Shown: one piece after another, positions 16,528 through 25,123 of the stretch
Position numbering within the stretch: position 1 is the stretch's first letter
Layout of the letters: each line of letters opens with the position of its first letter
Assembly: GCF_037482285.1 (NCBI RefSeq)
Contig: NZ_JBBEYB010000012.1
Coordinates: forward strand, 1 to 64,000
Reading direction: 5' to 3'
DNA: 64,000 nt
From: Aquabacterium sp029268225
GTDB lineage: Bacteria > Pseudomonadota > Gammaproteobacteria > Burkholderiales > Burkholderiaceae_C
Position numbers and translations under genes: made by a program
Notes under the pieces: generated by a model
What the model was told of the DNA's origin: nothing
Database searches by the model: none
What the model saw: the letters and a program-made list of their open reading frames with translations, nothing else

Positions 16528-16556
16528 TAAAACGCCCGGCTCAACCGGGCGTTTAT
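16528..16556 (-). terminator. Terminator after the CBS-domain gene
   Basis: A 10-bp perfect stem (16530-16539 with 16545-16554, loop CTCAA) is followed by a short U-rich run on the minus strand (TTTTAC). It lies about 30 bases past the CBS gene stop. Confidence 0.8.
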
Positions 16557-16582
16557 GGGGCTCGCAGGTGAAGCTCAAGGCA

Positions 16583-17056
16583 TCACAGCAACTCTTGGCG
16601 CTCCTTGCCCGTTTCCTCTTCGTTCACCGGCCAGTCACGGATGTAGGCCTTGAGCATGCGGTTTTCGAAGTCCTGCCCATCCACCACGGCCTTGGCCACG
16701 TCGTAGAAGGAGATCACGCCCATCAGGGTGCGATTGGTCATCACCGGCATGTAGCGTGCGTGGCGGCTCAGCATCATGCGGCGCACCTCGTCCAACTCTG
16801 TCTCAGGGGTGCAGGTCAGGGGGTGGTCATCCATGACGGTGCGCACCGTCAGGCTACCGAACACGCCGCTGTTGCGCACGGTGGCCTTGATCACCTCACG
16901 GAAGGTCAACATGCCAACCAGATCACCGTGGTCCATCACCACCAGCGAACCAATGTCGTGATCGGCCATGGATGCGGCCGCCTCGGCCAAGGGCTGCTCC
17001 GGCTGTACGGTAAACAGCGTGCTGCCCTTGACGCGCAGGATGTCACTGACTTTCAT
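16583..17056 (-). CDS. CBS-domain pair protein
   Basis: This 157-aa protein consists of two tandem CBS motifs (about residues 1-62 and 70-135) with the usual DIGSLVVMDHGDLVGMLTFREV and ARYMPVMTNRTLMGVISFYDV segments. CBS pairs bind adenosyl ligands and regulate partner proteins, but there is no partner domain here. A short charged tail (about residues 135-157) follows. The substrate or partner cannot be told. The stop is followed by a clear terminator, so it is probably a single-gene unit. Confidence 0.88.
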   Translation of the reverse strand: MKVSDILRVKGSTLFTVQPEQPLAEAAASMADHDIGSLVVMDHGDLVGMLTFREVIKATVRNSGVFGSLTVRTVMDDHPLTCTPETELDEVRRMMLSRHARYMPVMTNRTLMGVISFYDVAKAVVDGQDFENRMLKAYIRDWPVNEEETGKERQELL

Positions 17057-17231
17057 GGGAGTTCCTCCTCAATTCACGATACCAAAGCGGTCAGCAAGGC
17101 GTTCAATATAGCCCCACACCCTGTGTACATCAAGCCTTCGTGCCGGATGTCACACCACACCCCCATTGCGACAGAGTGCCGCCCATCTGAACAGCGGGCA
17201 GACCCTGATGTGCACTCAGCCCAGTCCAAAC

Positions 17232-18473
17232 TCAATGCAACAACTCTGCGAGAACCAGAGAGTCCAGTCGAGTTGTGGCCCAAAAGCCTTCGGTCACCCC
17301 GTCACGGCGCAACAGCAGCCCGTTCACCAGCGGCGCAGCGGGCGTCGCTGCCGGGTCACACAGCAAGACGAAGCGCCCGCCATGGTCATCTCCCTCCTCG
17401 CTCAGCAGCCCCACCCAGTCCAAACTCTGCAAGGCCTCCAGCAAGGGTTCGATCTGCAAGGGGTCGGTCCGCAGCTGTCGCGCCAACGCCTCGTTGCTCA
17501 TACCGCGCTCCGGGCTGTGCTGCACGGCCCACAGCGCCTTCAAGATGGCCACGGTCAAGGCAAACCGATGACCCGGCGTGTCCGGCCAACGCTTCACCTG
17601 CGACAGCAAGCTGGGCGTGTACGCCACCACCACGGCCCCCATCAACAAGATCAGCCAGCTCAGATAAATCCAGACCAGCAAAATCGGCACGGCGGCAAAC
17701 GCGCCAAAGATCGTCGCGTACACCGGCACCTTCGACAGGTAAAGCGCCAGGCCTTTCTGAGCCAGCTCCAGCCCCACCGAGGTGAACACCGCGCCGCCCC
17801 AGGCATGATCCCAACGCACAAAGGTGTTGGGCACATAGCGGTACAAGGCAGCAAAGCCCGCCGTCTGCAAGGCGAACACAATCAGGCTCAGCAACAGCCC
17901 CACGCCGCCCGGCAACTCGTCCACCAGCCCCCGAGACGCCGACAGCAGATAGGACGTGACCCACAAGCTGGCGCCCAACAGCAAGGGCCCCAGGGTCAAC
18001 GCCGCCCAGTACACCAGCACCCTTTGTGTGATCGGCCGGGTACGCCGCACCCGCCAGATGCCGTTGAGAGTGTGGTCAATCGTGAGCATCAAGGCCATGG
18101 CCGTGATGCCCAGCAAGATCATGCCCATGCCGCCCAACTGGCTGGCCTTGCCCGCAAACTTGGTGAGCGACAACAACACCTGCTTGGCAATCGCATCCGG
18201 CACCAGGCCCTGGATCACCTGCTGCTCCAAGACCTTGCGAAAACGCGCAAACACCGGAAACGCGCTGAACAGGGCCAGCATCACCGTGAACAAAGGCACC
18301 ACGGCAATCGTGGTCGTGAACGTCAGGCTGCCGGCCGTCAGCCCCAGGCGATCCTCCCGAAAACGCTGGCGCAAGGTGTCGTACGTCTGGCGCCAGGGCC
18401 ACTGCTGCAAGGTCGACACCAGCAGCGTCCACCGTTGCCCGGCTCGTTCCCAAAAAGTCCAATGTGACGTCAT
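17232..18473 (-). CDS. YihY/BrkB-family inner-membrane protein
   Basis: The 413-aa product has about six TM helices over residues 40-285. It shows the family strings LTAGSLTFTTTIAVVPLFTVMLALFSAFPVF and YRYVPNTFVRWDHAWGGAVFTSVGLELAQKGLALYLSKVPVYATIFGAFAAVPILLVWIYLSWLILLMGA (residues about 195-275). A C-terminal cytoplasmic winged-helix-like region of about 120 aa (NEALARQLRTDPLQIEPLLEAL) follows. The older label 'ribonuclease BN' is wrong for this family, and its function is not settled. It diverges from the DUF2069 gene. Confidence 0.88.
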   Translation of the reverse strand: MTSHWTFWERAGQRWTLLVSTLQQWPWRQTYDTLRQRFREDRLGLTAGSLTFTTTIAVVPLFTVMLALFSAFPVFARFRKVLEQQVIQGLVPDAIAKQVLLSLTKFAGKASQLGGMGMILLGITAMALMLTIDHTLNGIWRVRRTRPITQRVLVYWAALTLGPLLLGASLWVTSYLLSASRGLVDELPGGVGLLLSLIVFALQTAGFAALYRYVPNTFVRWDHAWGGAVFTSVGLELAQKGLALYLSKVPVYATIFGAFAAVPILLVWIYLSWLILLMGAVVVAYTPSLLSQVKRWPDTPGHRFALTVAILKALWAVQHSPERGMSNEALARQLRTDPLQIEPLLEALQSLDWVGLLSEEGDDHGGRFVLLCDPAATPAAPLVNGLLLRRDGVTEGFWATTRLDSLVLAELLH

Positions 18474-18542
18474 CTGGCTATGATGCCAGCCATGCGCACG
18501 CCAACTGGGCTGTTCCCACCGTCTGCGCCTGATTTTTCACCC

Positions 18543-19016
18543 ATGAGCACCTCATCCGCCCCCCCGTCTACCGATAACGAGTCCAGCGACCCCGACACCT
18601 TCATCGCGCACCATCCACCCGAGCGCCGAGCCGTCATCGAACGCCTGCGCATCGTGTGTCTGGCCACGCTGGTGAGCCTCATCGGTCTGGGTGTCGCGTG
18701 GGAGCTCTGGTTGGCCCCGCTGCCCCAGGGGACCGGCATGCTGGCACTCAAGGTGTTGCCCCTGTGCCTGGGAATCGCCGGGCTGCTCAAGCACCGCCTC
18801 TACACCTATCGTTGGCTCACCTTGCTGATCTGGCTGTACTTCACCGAAGGGGTGGTACGCGCCACGGGAGATGCCGGCCTATCTCAGATCCTGGCGGGAA
18901 TCGAAGTCGCGCTCAGCGTGCTGCTCTTCACGGCATGCTCGGTCTACATCCGCATGCGCTTGCGCGTGCTGCCCCCCAAGGCCAAGAAAGGTGAGCAGAA
19001 GGACGCTGCCGCATGA
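18543..19016 (+). CDS. DUF2069 membrane protein
   Basis: This small inner-membrane protein of unknown function has about four TM helices: CLATLVSLIGLGVAWELWLAP, ALKVLPLCLGIAGLLK, YRWLTLLIWLYFTEGVVRA and VALSVLLFTACSVYI. It matches the DUF2069 family pattern. I prefer the ATG at 18543 (157 aa); an in-frame ATG at 18480 would add 21 residues unlike the domain. The stop overlaps the start of the FAD-oxidase gene (ATGA at 19013-19016), indicating coupled translation. Confidence 0.75.
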   Translation: MSTSSAPPSTDNESSDPDTFIAHHPPERRAVIERLRIVCLATLVSLIGLGVAWELWLAPLPQGTGMLALKVLPLCLGIAGLLKHRLYTYRWLTLLIWLYFTEGVVRATGDAGLSQILAGIEVALSVLLFTACSVYIRMRLRVLPPKAKKGEQKDAAA

Positions 19017-20488
19017 CTGCCGCGCCGTCGCCCCCTTGCGGCCAGTTCGATGCCTTGCTTGAGGCCCTGCGCCAGACGGTCGGCGCTACGGCGGTGCGCA
19101 TTCCCACGCCCGAAGACCCGCTGGACGCCCATCAGGTCGACTGGCGCAAGCGCTATCGCGGCCAGGCTTTGGCCATCGTGTGCCCGGCCAATACGCAGGA
19201 GGTGGCCGAGATCGTTCGCTTGTGTGGCCGCCACCGCGTCAGCATCGTGCCCCAAGGTGGCAACACCAGCTTGGTCGGTGGCTCGGTACCTGACGACAGC
19301 GGCCAGCAAATCGTGCTCAACCTCCAGCGCCTCAACCGCGTCCTGGACGTCGATGCCGCCAACCTGTCCATGACCGTTCAGGCGGGCTGCCTGCTGGCGG
19401 ACGTGCAAGGTGCGGCCGACGCAGCGGGATTGCTCTTCCCGCTCAGCCTCGCCTCCGAGGGCAGTTGCACCATTGGTGGCAACCTCGCCACCAACGCGGG
19501 AGGCACCCAGGTGCTGCGCTACGGCACGGCCCGCGAACTGTGTCTGGGCCTGGAGGCCGTCACCGCCCAAGGCGAAATATGGGATGGCCTCAAGAGCCTG
19601 CGCAAGGACAACACGGGCTACGATCTGCGCGACCTGCTGATTGGCAGCGAGGGCACGCTCGCCATCCTCACTGCCGCCACCTTGCGCCTCTATCCTCGCC
19701 CCACTCGGCATCAGGCTGCGCTGGTCGGCTGCGACAGCCTGGCGCAATGCGTGAGCCTGCTGCAGCACACCCGTACCCGGCTCGACGCGCGCCTCACTGG
19801 CTTCGAAGTCATGCACCAGGCGACCTTGGCGCTCGCGCTGCGTCATCTGCCTGAGCAGGCCCAGGCCGCACGCGCGCTGCTTACCTCGGCACAATCAGAA
19901 CTGCCCACCTGGACCGTGCTGCTCGACACCTGCGACACCGGCCCCGCCCCCACACTCATGCAAGACCTTGAATCGCTGCTGGACGACGCCCATCAGCAGG
20001 GCTTGCTCAGCCGTGCCGCCTTGTCCCACACCGAAGCGCAGTACCGCGCCATGTGGACCTTGCGAGAGAGCATTCCCATGGCCGAGAAGATGGAAGGCCA
20101 CATGGTCAAGCACGACATCGCCGTGCCCACCTCCCGCGTGCCCACGTTCGTTGCACAAGCCGAAGCCGCCTTGCAACAAACGGTGCCAGGCTGTCGCATC
20201 GTGTGCTTTGGCCACCTGGGTGACGGCAACCTGCACTACAACGTGCAGGCCCCGGTTGACATGGCCACCGAAACCTTTCTGGCCCAACATGAGTCCTGCA
20301 TCCACGCCTTGGTGTACGACCTTGCCTTGAGCCTGGGCGGCACGATGTCGGCCGAACACGGCATCGGGCAACTCAAACGGACAGAACTGGGCCAACGGCA
20401 AAGTGCGACACGCACCGCCTGGATGCGCGCAATCAAGCAGGCGCTCGACCCTGAGAACCGCCTCAATCCAGGTCGCATGGTGCCTTGA
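19013..20488 (+). CDS. FAD-linked 2-hydroxyacid dehydrogenase (GlcD/D2HGDH type)
   Basis: The 491-aa flavoprotein has a PCMH-type FAD domain at about residues 40-230 (PQGGNTSLVGGSVPD, CTIGGNLATNAGGTQVLRYG, KDNTGYDLRDLLIGSEGTLAI). The C-terminal FAD-oxidase domain has CFGHLGDGNLHYNV and SAEHGIGQLKR, the metal and substrate site. This is the GlcD/D-2-hydroxyglutarate/D-lactate dehydrogenase group. Single-subunit length and the lack of GlcE/GlcF neighbours favour a D-2-hydroxyglutarate- or D-lactate-type enzyme over glycolate oxidase. The exact substrate is not determinable here. Confidence 0.88.
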   Translation: MTAAPSPPCGQFDALLEALRQTVGATAVRIPTPEDPLDAHQVDWRKRYRGQALAIVCPANTQEVAEIVRLCGRHRVSIVPQGGNTSLVGGSVPDDSGQQIVLNLQRLNRVLDVDAANLSMTVQAGCLLADVQGAADAAGLLFPLSLASEGSCTIGGNLATNAGGTQVLRYGTARELCLGLEAVTAQGEIWDGLKSLRKDNTGYDLRDLLIGSEGTLAILTAATLRLYPRPTRHQAALVGCDSLAQCVSLLQHTRTRLDARLTGFEVMHQATLALALRHLPEQAQAARALLTSAQSELPTWTVLLDTCDTGPAPTLMQDLESLLDDAHQQGLLSRAALSHTEAQYRAMWTLRESIPMAEKMEGHMVKHDIAVPTSRVPTFVAQAEAALQQTVPGCRIVCFGHLGDGNLHYNVQAPVDMATETFLAQHESCIHALVYDLALSLGGTMSAEHGIGQLKRTELGQRQSATRTAWMRAIKQALDPENRLNPGRMVP

Positions 20489-20554
20489 AGGGCGTGGAGA
20501 CGGTCTGCAGATCGCTCACTCACATGTGCGGCACCGACCGAGCCCGTCCACCAC

Positions 20555-21106
20555 TCACTGCAGCGGTCCCTTGAGCCCTTCCGGGATGGGCAGGCTCAAC
20601 ACTTCAATGCCCTCGTCCCGCAAGGCCTCACGCTCCTCGGGCGACGTCTGACCACGGATCGGACGCTCAGGGGCGTCGCCGTGATGGATGCTGCGTGCCT
20701 CTTCGGCAAAACGCTCACCGACGTCTTCCGTGTGGGTGACCACGTGGCGCACCACCTGCAAATACGCAGCCTGCAAGGCGCGGACGGCCTCCTCCGGACT
20801 GGCCGGCATGGCTTGCTCGACAGCACCGTCAGGCGCGGCCACCGGTGCGCGATCGGAGGGCAACGAACCCGGCATGACCGCCCCTCCCTGCTGCGTCGCC
20901 ATCCGACGCGATGGGACCGGCGCGGTGTCAGTCTTCAGGTGTGACACATTCAGATGCGGGGCCGAGGGGCGCCGCACCACCTCGCGATCGCCGCAAACGG
21001 GGCAACTCACCAAACCGCGTGCCTGCTGCGATGCCAAGTCGTCCGACGACGCAAACCAGCCTTCGAAATGATGGCCGTGTGCGCAATGTAGATCCACCAC
21101 CAGCAT
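20555..21106 (-). CDS. DUF1178 protein with zinc-ribbon-like N terminus
   Basis: This 183-aa protein of unknown function has an N terminus resembling a small metal-binding module: C8-H12-F14 then CPVCG at about residues 35-39 (LHCAHGHHFEGWF...SCPVCG). A Pro/Ala-rich linker and a helical C-terminal part (FAEEARSIHHGDAPERPIRGQTSPEEREALRDEGIEVLSLP, within about residues 135-178) follow. This fits DUF1178. I start at the ATG at 21106 (MLVVDLHC). It is the last gene of the nuo-trailing group and overlaps nothing. Confidence 0.82.
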   Translation of the reverse strand: MLVVDLHCAHGHHFEGWFASSDDLASQQARGLVSCPVCGDREVVRRPSAPHLNVSHLKTDTAPVPSRRMATQQGGAVMPGSLPSDRAPVAAPDGAVEQAMPASPEEAVRALQAAYLQVVRHVVTHTEDVGERFAEEARSIHHGDAPERPIRGQTSPEEREALRDEGIEVLSLPIPEGLKGPLQ

Positions 21107-21128
21107 GGTCAGAGTCCCGTTAGGCCAC

Positions 21129-21752
21129 TCACACCGTCTGCCATTGCAGAGGCCAGCGACCCGCACGCCACTGCAGCAGCCACATCATCCCGACCACGGT
21201 TTTCGCGTCGGTCAACAGGCCATCACGCATCCAGTCCTCCAGCTCCTGCTGCGTCGCGGTGAAGACATCCAGAAACTCGCCTTCGTCGAGCTGCCGGTCT
21301 CCCAGGCTCAACTCATCGGCAAACCAGACCTCAATGACCTCGGTCGCATAGCCGATCACCGGATGCATGACGCCGGCTTTGGCCCAGCGGCGAGCGCGGT
21401 AGCCTGTTTCCTCCAGCAACTCACGCTGCGCGCAGGCCAAACCGACCTCCCCGGCGTCCAGCTTGCCGGCTGGAAACTCGATCATGGTCTGCCGCACCGG
21501 GTAGCGGTACTGCCGCTCCATCACCAGACGGCCGTCTGGCAGCATCGCGACCACCATCACGGCACCGGGGTGCACCACATACTCACGCGTGGCTTCCCGT
21601 CCGTCTGGCAAGGCCACCCGATCGCGACGCAGCTCCAGGAAATGCCCGCGGTACACCGCCTCGGAGGTCAGTGTGTCTTCGCGCAGGTGTGCATCGTCTT
21701 GGGGGGCGCAGCCGGATGAAGGAGGAGTCACAGCGTCAGACATGGTGAACAT
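21129..21752 (-). CDS. NUDIX hydrolase, ADP-ribose pyrophosphatase-like
   Basis: The 207-aa product has a complete Nudix box at about residues 95-117: GKLDAGEVGLACAQRELLEETGY follows Gx5Ex7REUxEExG. The preceding RQTMIEFPAG and the overall length match the ADP-ribose pyrophosphatase (NudF) branch. It lies 27 bp after the DUF2818 gene and 22 bp before DUF1178, so it probably belongs to the tail of the nuo transcript. An ATG at 21743 is an alternative start. Confidence 0.88.
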   Translation of the reverse strand: MFTMSDAVTPPSSGCAPQDDAHLREDTLTSEAVYRGHFLELRRDRVALPDGREATREYVVHPGAVMVVAMLPDGRLVMERQYRYPVRQTMIEFPAGKLDAGEVGLACAQRELLEETGYRARRWAKAGVMHPVIGYATEVIEVWFADELSLGDRQLDEGEFLDVFTATQQELEDWMRDGLLTDAKTVVGMMWLLQWRAGRWPLQWQTV

Positions 21753-21779
21753 ATCGGCACAGGGGAGGTGATCCCCTGC

Positions 21780-22085
21780 TCAGTGCTTGCGCAGATAGCG
21801 CCATACGAAGCCGGGAAACGCCAAGGTCAGGAACACGCACAACCACACTGCGACAAACTCCCAGCGCAGCGGGCTGACACGACCCAGATGGCCTTCGAGC
21901 GCACGGCCGAGCAAAGCCACCAACGTGCCCAGAACCAGCAATTCCAGCAAGCGCCACGCCATCGACTTCGGCGCGCGACGCGGGCCGAGCACGAACAAGC
22001 GTTCGTTCAGAAAAGGCAAATTGGCCGCGATCAACGCGGCCAACAGCACCAGAAGCACAGCCCATGCGGGCACAAGGCCCGTCAT
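21780..22085 (-). CDS. DUF2818 membrane protein, nuo-associated
   Basis: The 101-aa hydrophobic protein has about three TM helices (AVLLVLLAALIAANLPFLNER, LLELLVLGTLVALLGRAL, FVAVWLCVFLTLAFPGFVW). DUF2818 genes are regularly found just after nuoN in betaproteobacteria, as here, 39 bp past it. A role in complex I assembly or membrane fit is plausible from position alone and is unproven. Confidence 0.85.
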   Translation of the reverse strand: MTGLVPAWAVLLVLLAALIAANLPFLNERLFVLGPRRAPKSMAWRLLELLVLGTLVALLGRALEGHLGRVSPLRWEFVAVWLCVFLTLAFPGFVWRYLRKH

Positions 22086-22124
22086 GGTGCTTCGCGACGA
22101 CGCAAGGTCATCATCATGTCAACG

Positions 22125-23606
22125 TCATCCTGCGAGAGACTGGGTGATCACGTTGGCGCACAAGGTCATCAGCGCGCCAGGCAGAACGCCGAGGGCCAGC
22201 ACAGCCAGTGCGTTGATCGACAACAGGGTCGACGCGGCACCGCCCTGGATGGCAGGAGCCTGGGCAGCCGGTTCATCAAAGTACATCACCTTGACGACAC
22301 GCAGATAGTAGAAGGCGGCAATCAGCGACAGCATCACGGCCACGATGGACACCACCAGCAACACAGGCGAGTTGGTCGTGATCAGCGACTGCAGCACAGC
22401 CAGCTTGGCGTAGAAGCCCACAGTCGGCGGAATGCCGGCCAGGGAGAACATGAACACGGCCATGACGCCAGCCAGCATCGGGCTGCGCTTGTGCAAACCG
22501 GCCAAGTCAGCAATCTCTTCCGACTCGAAGCCCGGACGCGACAGCACCATGATCAGGCCGAAGGTACCCAGGGTGGTCAGCACATAGGTCAGCACGTAGA
22601 ACAAGGAGGAGCCGTAGCCGTTACCAGCCGAAACCGTGTTGCCAGCCACCACGCTGGGGATGAAACCCAACAGCATGAAGCCCAGTTGCGCGATACCCGA
22701 GTAGGCCAGCATGCGCTTGAGGTTGCTCTGCGCAATGGCCGCCAGGTTACCCACAGCCATGGAAGCCACGGCCAAGATCATCAGCATCTGCTGCCAATCG
22801 GTGGCACTGTTGATCAGGCCCTCCACCAGCAGGCGGATGGTGATCGCGAAAGCAGCCAGCTTGGGTGCACCAGCGACCAGCAGGGTCACGGCCGTCGGGG
22901 CGCCCTGGTAGACGTCAGGCACCCACATGTGGAACGGCACCACACCCAGCTTGAAGGCCAGGCCGGCGACGATGAACACGACACCGAAGGCCAGCACCTG
23001 TTTGTTGATTTCGCCTGTCAACGTGGCCTGATAGACGGCAGCCAGATCCAGCGAACCGGTGGCCCCGTACATCATCGACAGACCGTAGAGCAGGAAGCCC
23101 GAAGCCAGCGCGCCCAGCACAAAGTACTTCATGGCCGCTTCGGTCGACTGAACGTGATCACGACGCAGCGCCACCAGGGCGTACAGCGACAGCGACATCA
23201 GTTCCAGACCCAGGTAGATGGTCAGGAAGTTGTTGCCGATGATCATGATCGAGATGCCCAGCAAAGCGAGCATGCTCAGAGAGAACAGTTCACCCTTGAG
23301 CAGATCACGGCTGCCAGCGTAGCCCTGGGCGTACACCAGCGTGCCCATCACGGCCAGCGTGGCGCACAAGGACAACAGGTGCCCCATCGGGTCGGTGACC
23401 ACCATGCGCTGCATGGCGTAGACCGATGTGCCGCTGTCGAGCGCGCTGAGGTGCAGACCCGCCACGACCGCCAGCGACAGCATGGTCAGGAAGTAGGTGG
23501 GCTTGCGTTGCGGACAGGTGACGAACAGATCCATGATCGCCACCACGCAGGCCATGCCCAGCAGGACGATCTCGGGGGTCACCGCGAGCCAGTTCAAATC
23601 AGTCAT
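22125..23606 (-). CDS. nuoN: NADH-quinone oxidoreductase subunit N
   Basis: NuoN (493 aa) is one of three antiporter-like proton-pumping membrane subunits of complex I. The protein is almost wholly TM helices. It has the conserved Proton_antipo_M core with the broken-helix regions AFKLGVVPFHMWVPDVYQGAP and LKRMLAYSGIAQLGFMLLG, which include the channel lysines. It is the last of the fourteen nuo genes, 13 bp after nuoM. Confidence 0.97.
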   Translation of the reverse strand: MTDLNWLAVTPEIVLLGMACVVAIMDLFVTCPQRKPTYFLTMLSLAVVAGLHLSALDSGTSVYAMQRMVVTDPMGHLLSLCATLAVMGTLVYAQGYAGSRDLLKGELFSLSMLALLGISIMIIGNNFLTIYLGLELMSLSLYALVALRRDHVQSTEAAMKYFVLGALASGFLLYGLSMMYGATGSLDLAAVYQATLTGEINKQVLAFGVVFIVAGLAFKLGVVPFHMWVPDVYQGAPTAVTLLVAGAPKLAAFAITIRLLVEGLINSATDWQQMLMILAVASMAVGNLAAIAQSNLKRMLAYSGIAQLGFMLLGFIPSVVAGNTVSAGNGYGSSLFYVLTYVLTTLGTFGLIMVLSRPGFESEEIADLAGLHKRSPMLAGVMAVFMFSLAGIPPTVGFYAKLAVLQSLITTNSPVLLVVSIVAVMLSLIAAFYYLRVVKVMYFDEPAAQAPAIQGGAASTLLSINALAVLALGVLPGALMTLCANVITQSLAG

Positions 23607-23619
23607 TTTGTGTCGGCCC

Positions 23620-25107
23620 TTAGTTCAACTTGCTCAGGGAGACGTGCTTGATCAGCTCCGTCACCGAAACGTGCATGACGTCGGTGAAGGGCTTGGGCTG
23701 CAGGCCCATCCACAGCACGGCGGCCGCCAGCACGGCCAGAATCAGGAATTCGCGGGCGTTGATGTCCTTCAGCTCGCGCACGTGGTCGTTGGTCACGGCA
23801 CCGAAGTACACACGCTTGTACATCCACAGGGTGTAAGCCGCACCGAAAATCAGGGCCGTGGCAGCCAGCAAGCCGATCAGGAAGTCGTACTCGACGGCAC
23901 CCAGGATCACCAGCCACTCACCCACGAAACCAGCGGTACCCGGCAGGCCGCAGTTGGCCATCGAGAACAGCAAGGCGAAAGCTGCGAACTTGGGCATGGT
24001 GTTGACCACACCGCCGTAGCTGGCGATTTCACGCGAGTGCACGCGGTCATACAACACGCCGATGCTGAAGAACATCGCGCCCGACACGAAACCGTGGGCA
24101 ATCATCTGAACCAGGCCACCGACGATACCCAGCTCATTGAAGATGAAGAAGCCCAGGGTCACGAAACCCATGTGGGCGATGGACGAGTAGGCCACCAGCT
24201 TCTTCATGTCCTGCTGGACCATGGCCACCAGACCGATGTAGATCACACCGATCAGCGACAGACCGATGACGATCGGCGCGAACTGATGCGAGGCATCCGG
24301 CACGATCGGCAGCATGAAACGCAGGAAACCGTAGCAGCCCAGCTTCAGCATGATCGCGGCCAGCACGATGGAGCCACCGGTGGGTGCTTCCACGTGAGCG
24401 TCCGGCAACCAGGTGTGCACCGGCCACATCGGCACCTTCACGGCGAAGGCAGCGAAGAAGGCGCAGAACAGCATGGCTTGCGGCGTGAACGGCAGCGGGA
24501 GCTTGTGCCAGGTCAGGATGTCGAAGCTGCCACCCGACTTGTAGTACAGGTAGACCAGAGCGATCAGCATCAGCAGCGAACCGAGCAAGGTGTACAGGAA
24601 GAACTTGAAGGCAGCGTACACGCGACGTGGGCCACCCCAGATACCGATGATGATGTACATCGGGATCAGCGTGGCCTCGAAGAATACGTAGAACAGCATG
24701 CCGTCGAGCGCCGAGAACACCCCGACCATCAGACCCGACAGGATCAGGAAGGCGCCGTAGTACTGGTGCGGACGGTCTTCAATGACTTCCCAACCAGCCA
24801 GCACCACGATGATCGTGATGAAGGCGGTCAGCGGGACGAACCACATCGAGATGCCATCAACGCCCAGGTGATAGAACACATTGAAGCGCTCAATCCAGGT
24901 GGCCTTCTCGACGAACTGCATCGCTGCCGTCGTCGTGTTGAAGTCGGTCATCAAAGGCAGGGTCACCAGGAAGCTGATGACCGAACCGATCAACGCGATC
25001 CAGCGGGCGATGCCGGCATGTTGCTGACGGCCAGCCACGAGCAACAGGATCCCGAAAGCCACCGGAATCCAGATGGCCAGAGAGAGGATATTGGAGGTTG
25101 TTTGCAT
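23620..25107 (-). CDS. nuoM: NADH-quinone oxidoreductase subunit M
   Basis: NuoM (495 aa) is an antiporter-like proton-pumping subunit of complex I. Core motifs are AFAVKVPMWPVHTWLPDAHVEAP and MKKLVAYSSIAHMGFVTLG, with the pumping lysines. An early glutamate-bearing helix (LIPMYIIIGIWGG preceded by FFEATLIPM) matches the conserved Glu144 region. It lies between nuoL (16 bp) and nuoN. Confidence 0.97.
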   Translation of the reverse strand: MQTTSNILSLAIWIPVAFGILLLVAGRQQHAGIARWIALIGSVISFLVTLPLMTDFNTTTAAMQFVEKATWIERFNVFYHLGVDGISMWFVPLTAFITIIVVLAGWEVIEDRPHQYYGAFLILSGLMVGVFSALDGMLFYVFFEATLIPMYIIIGIWGGPRRVYAAFKFFLYTLLGSLLMLIALVYLYYKSGGSFDILTWHKLPLPFTPQAMLFCAFFAAFAVKVPMWPVHTWLPDAHVEAPTGGSIVLAAIMLKLGCYGFLRFMLPIVPDASHQFAPIVIGLSLIGVIYIGLVAMVQQDMKKLVAYSSIAHMGFVTLGFFIFNELGIVGGLVQMIAHGFVSGAMFFSIGVLYDRVHSREIASYGGVVNTMPKFAAFALLFSMANCGLPGTAGFVGEWLVILGAVEYDFLIGLLAATALIFGAAYTLWMYKRVYFGAVTNDHVRELKDINAREFLILAVLAAAVLWMGLQPKPFTDVMHVSVTELIKHVSLSKLN

Positions 25108-25123
25108 GAACCGGTCCTCGCGC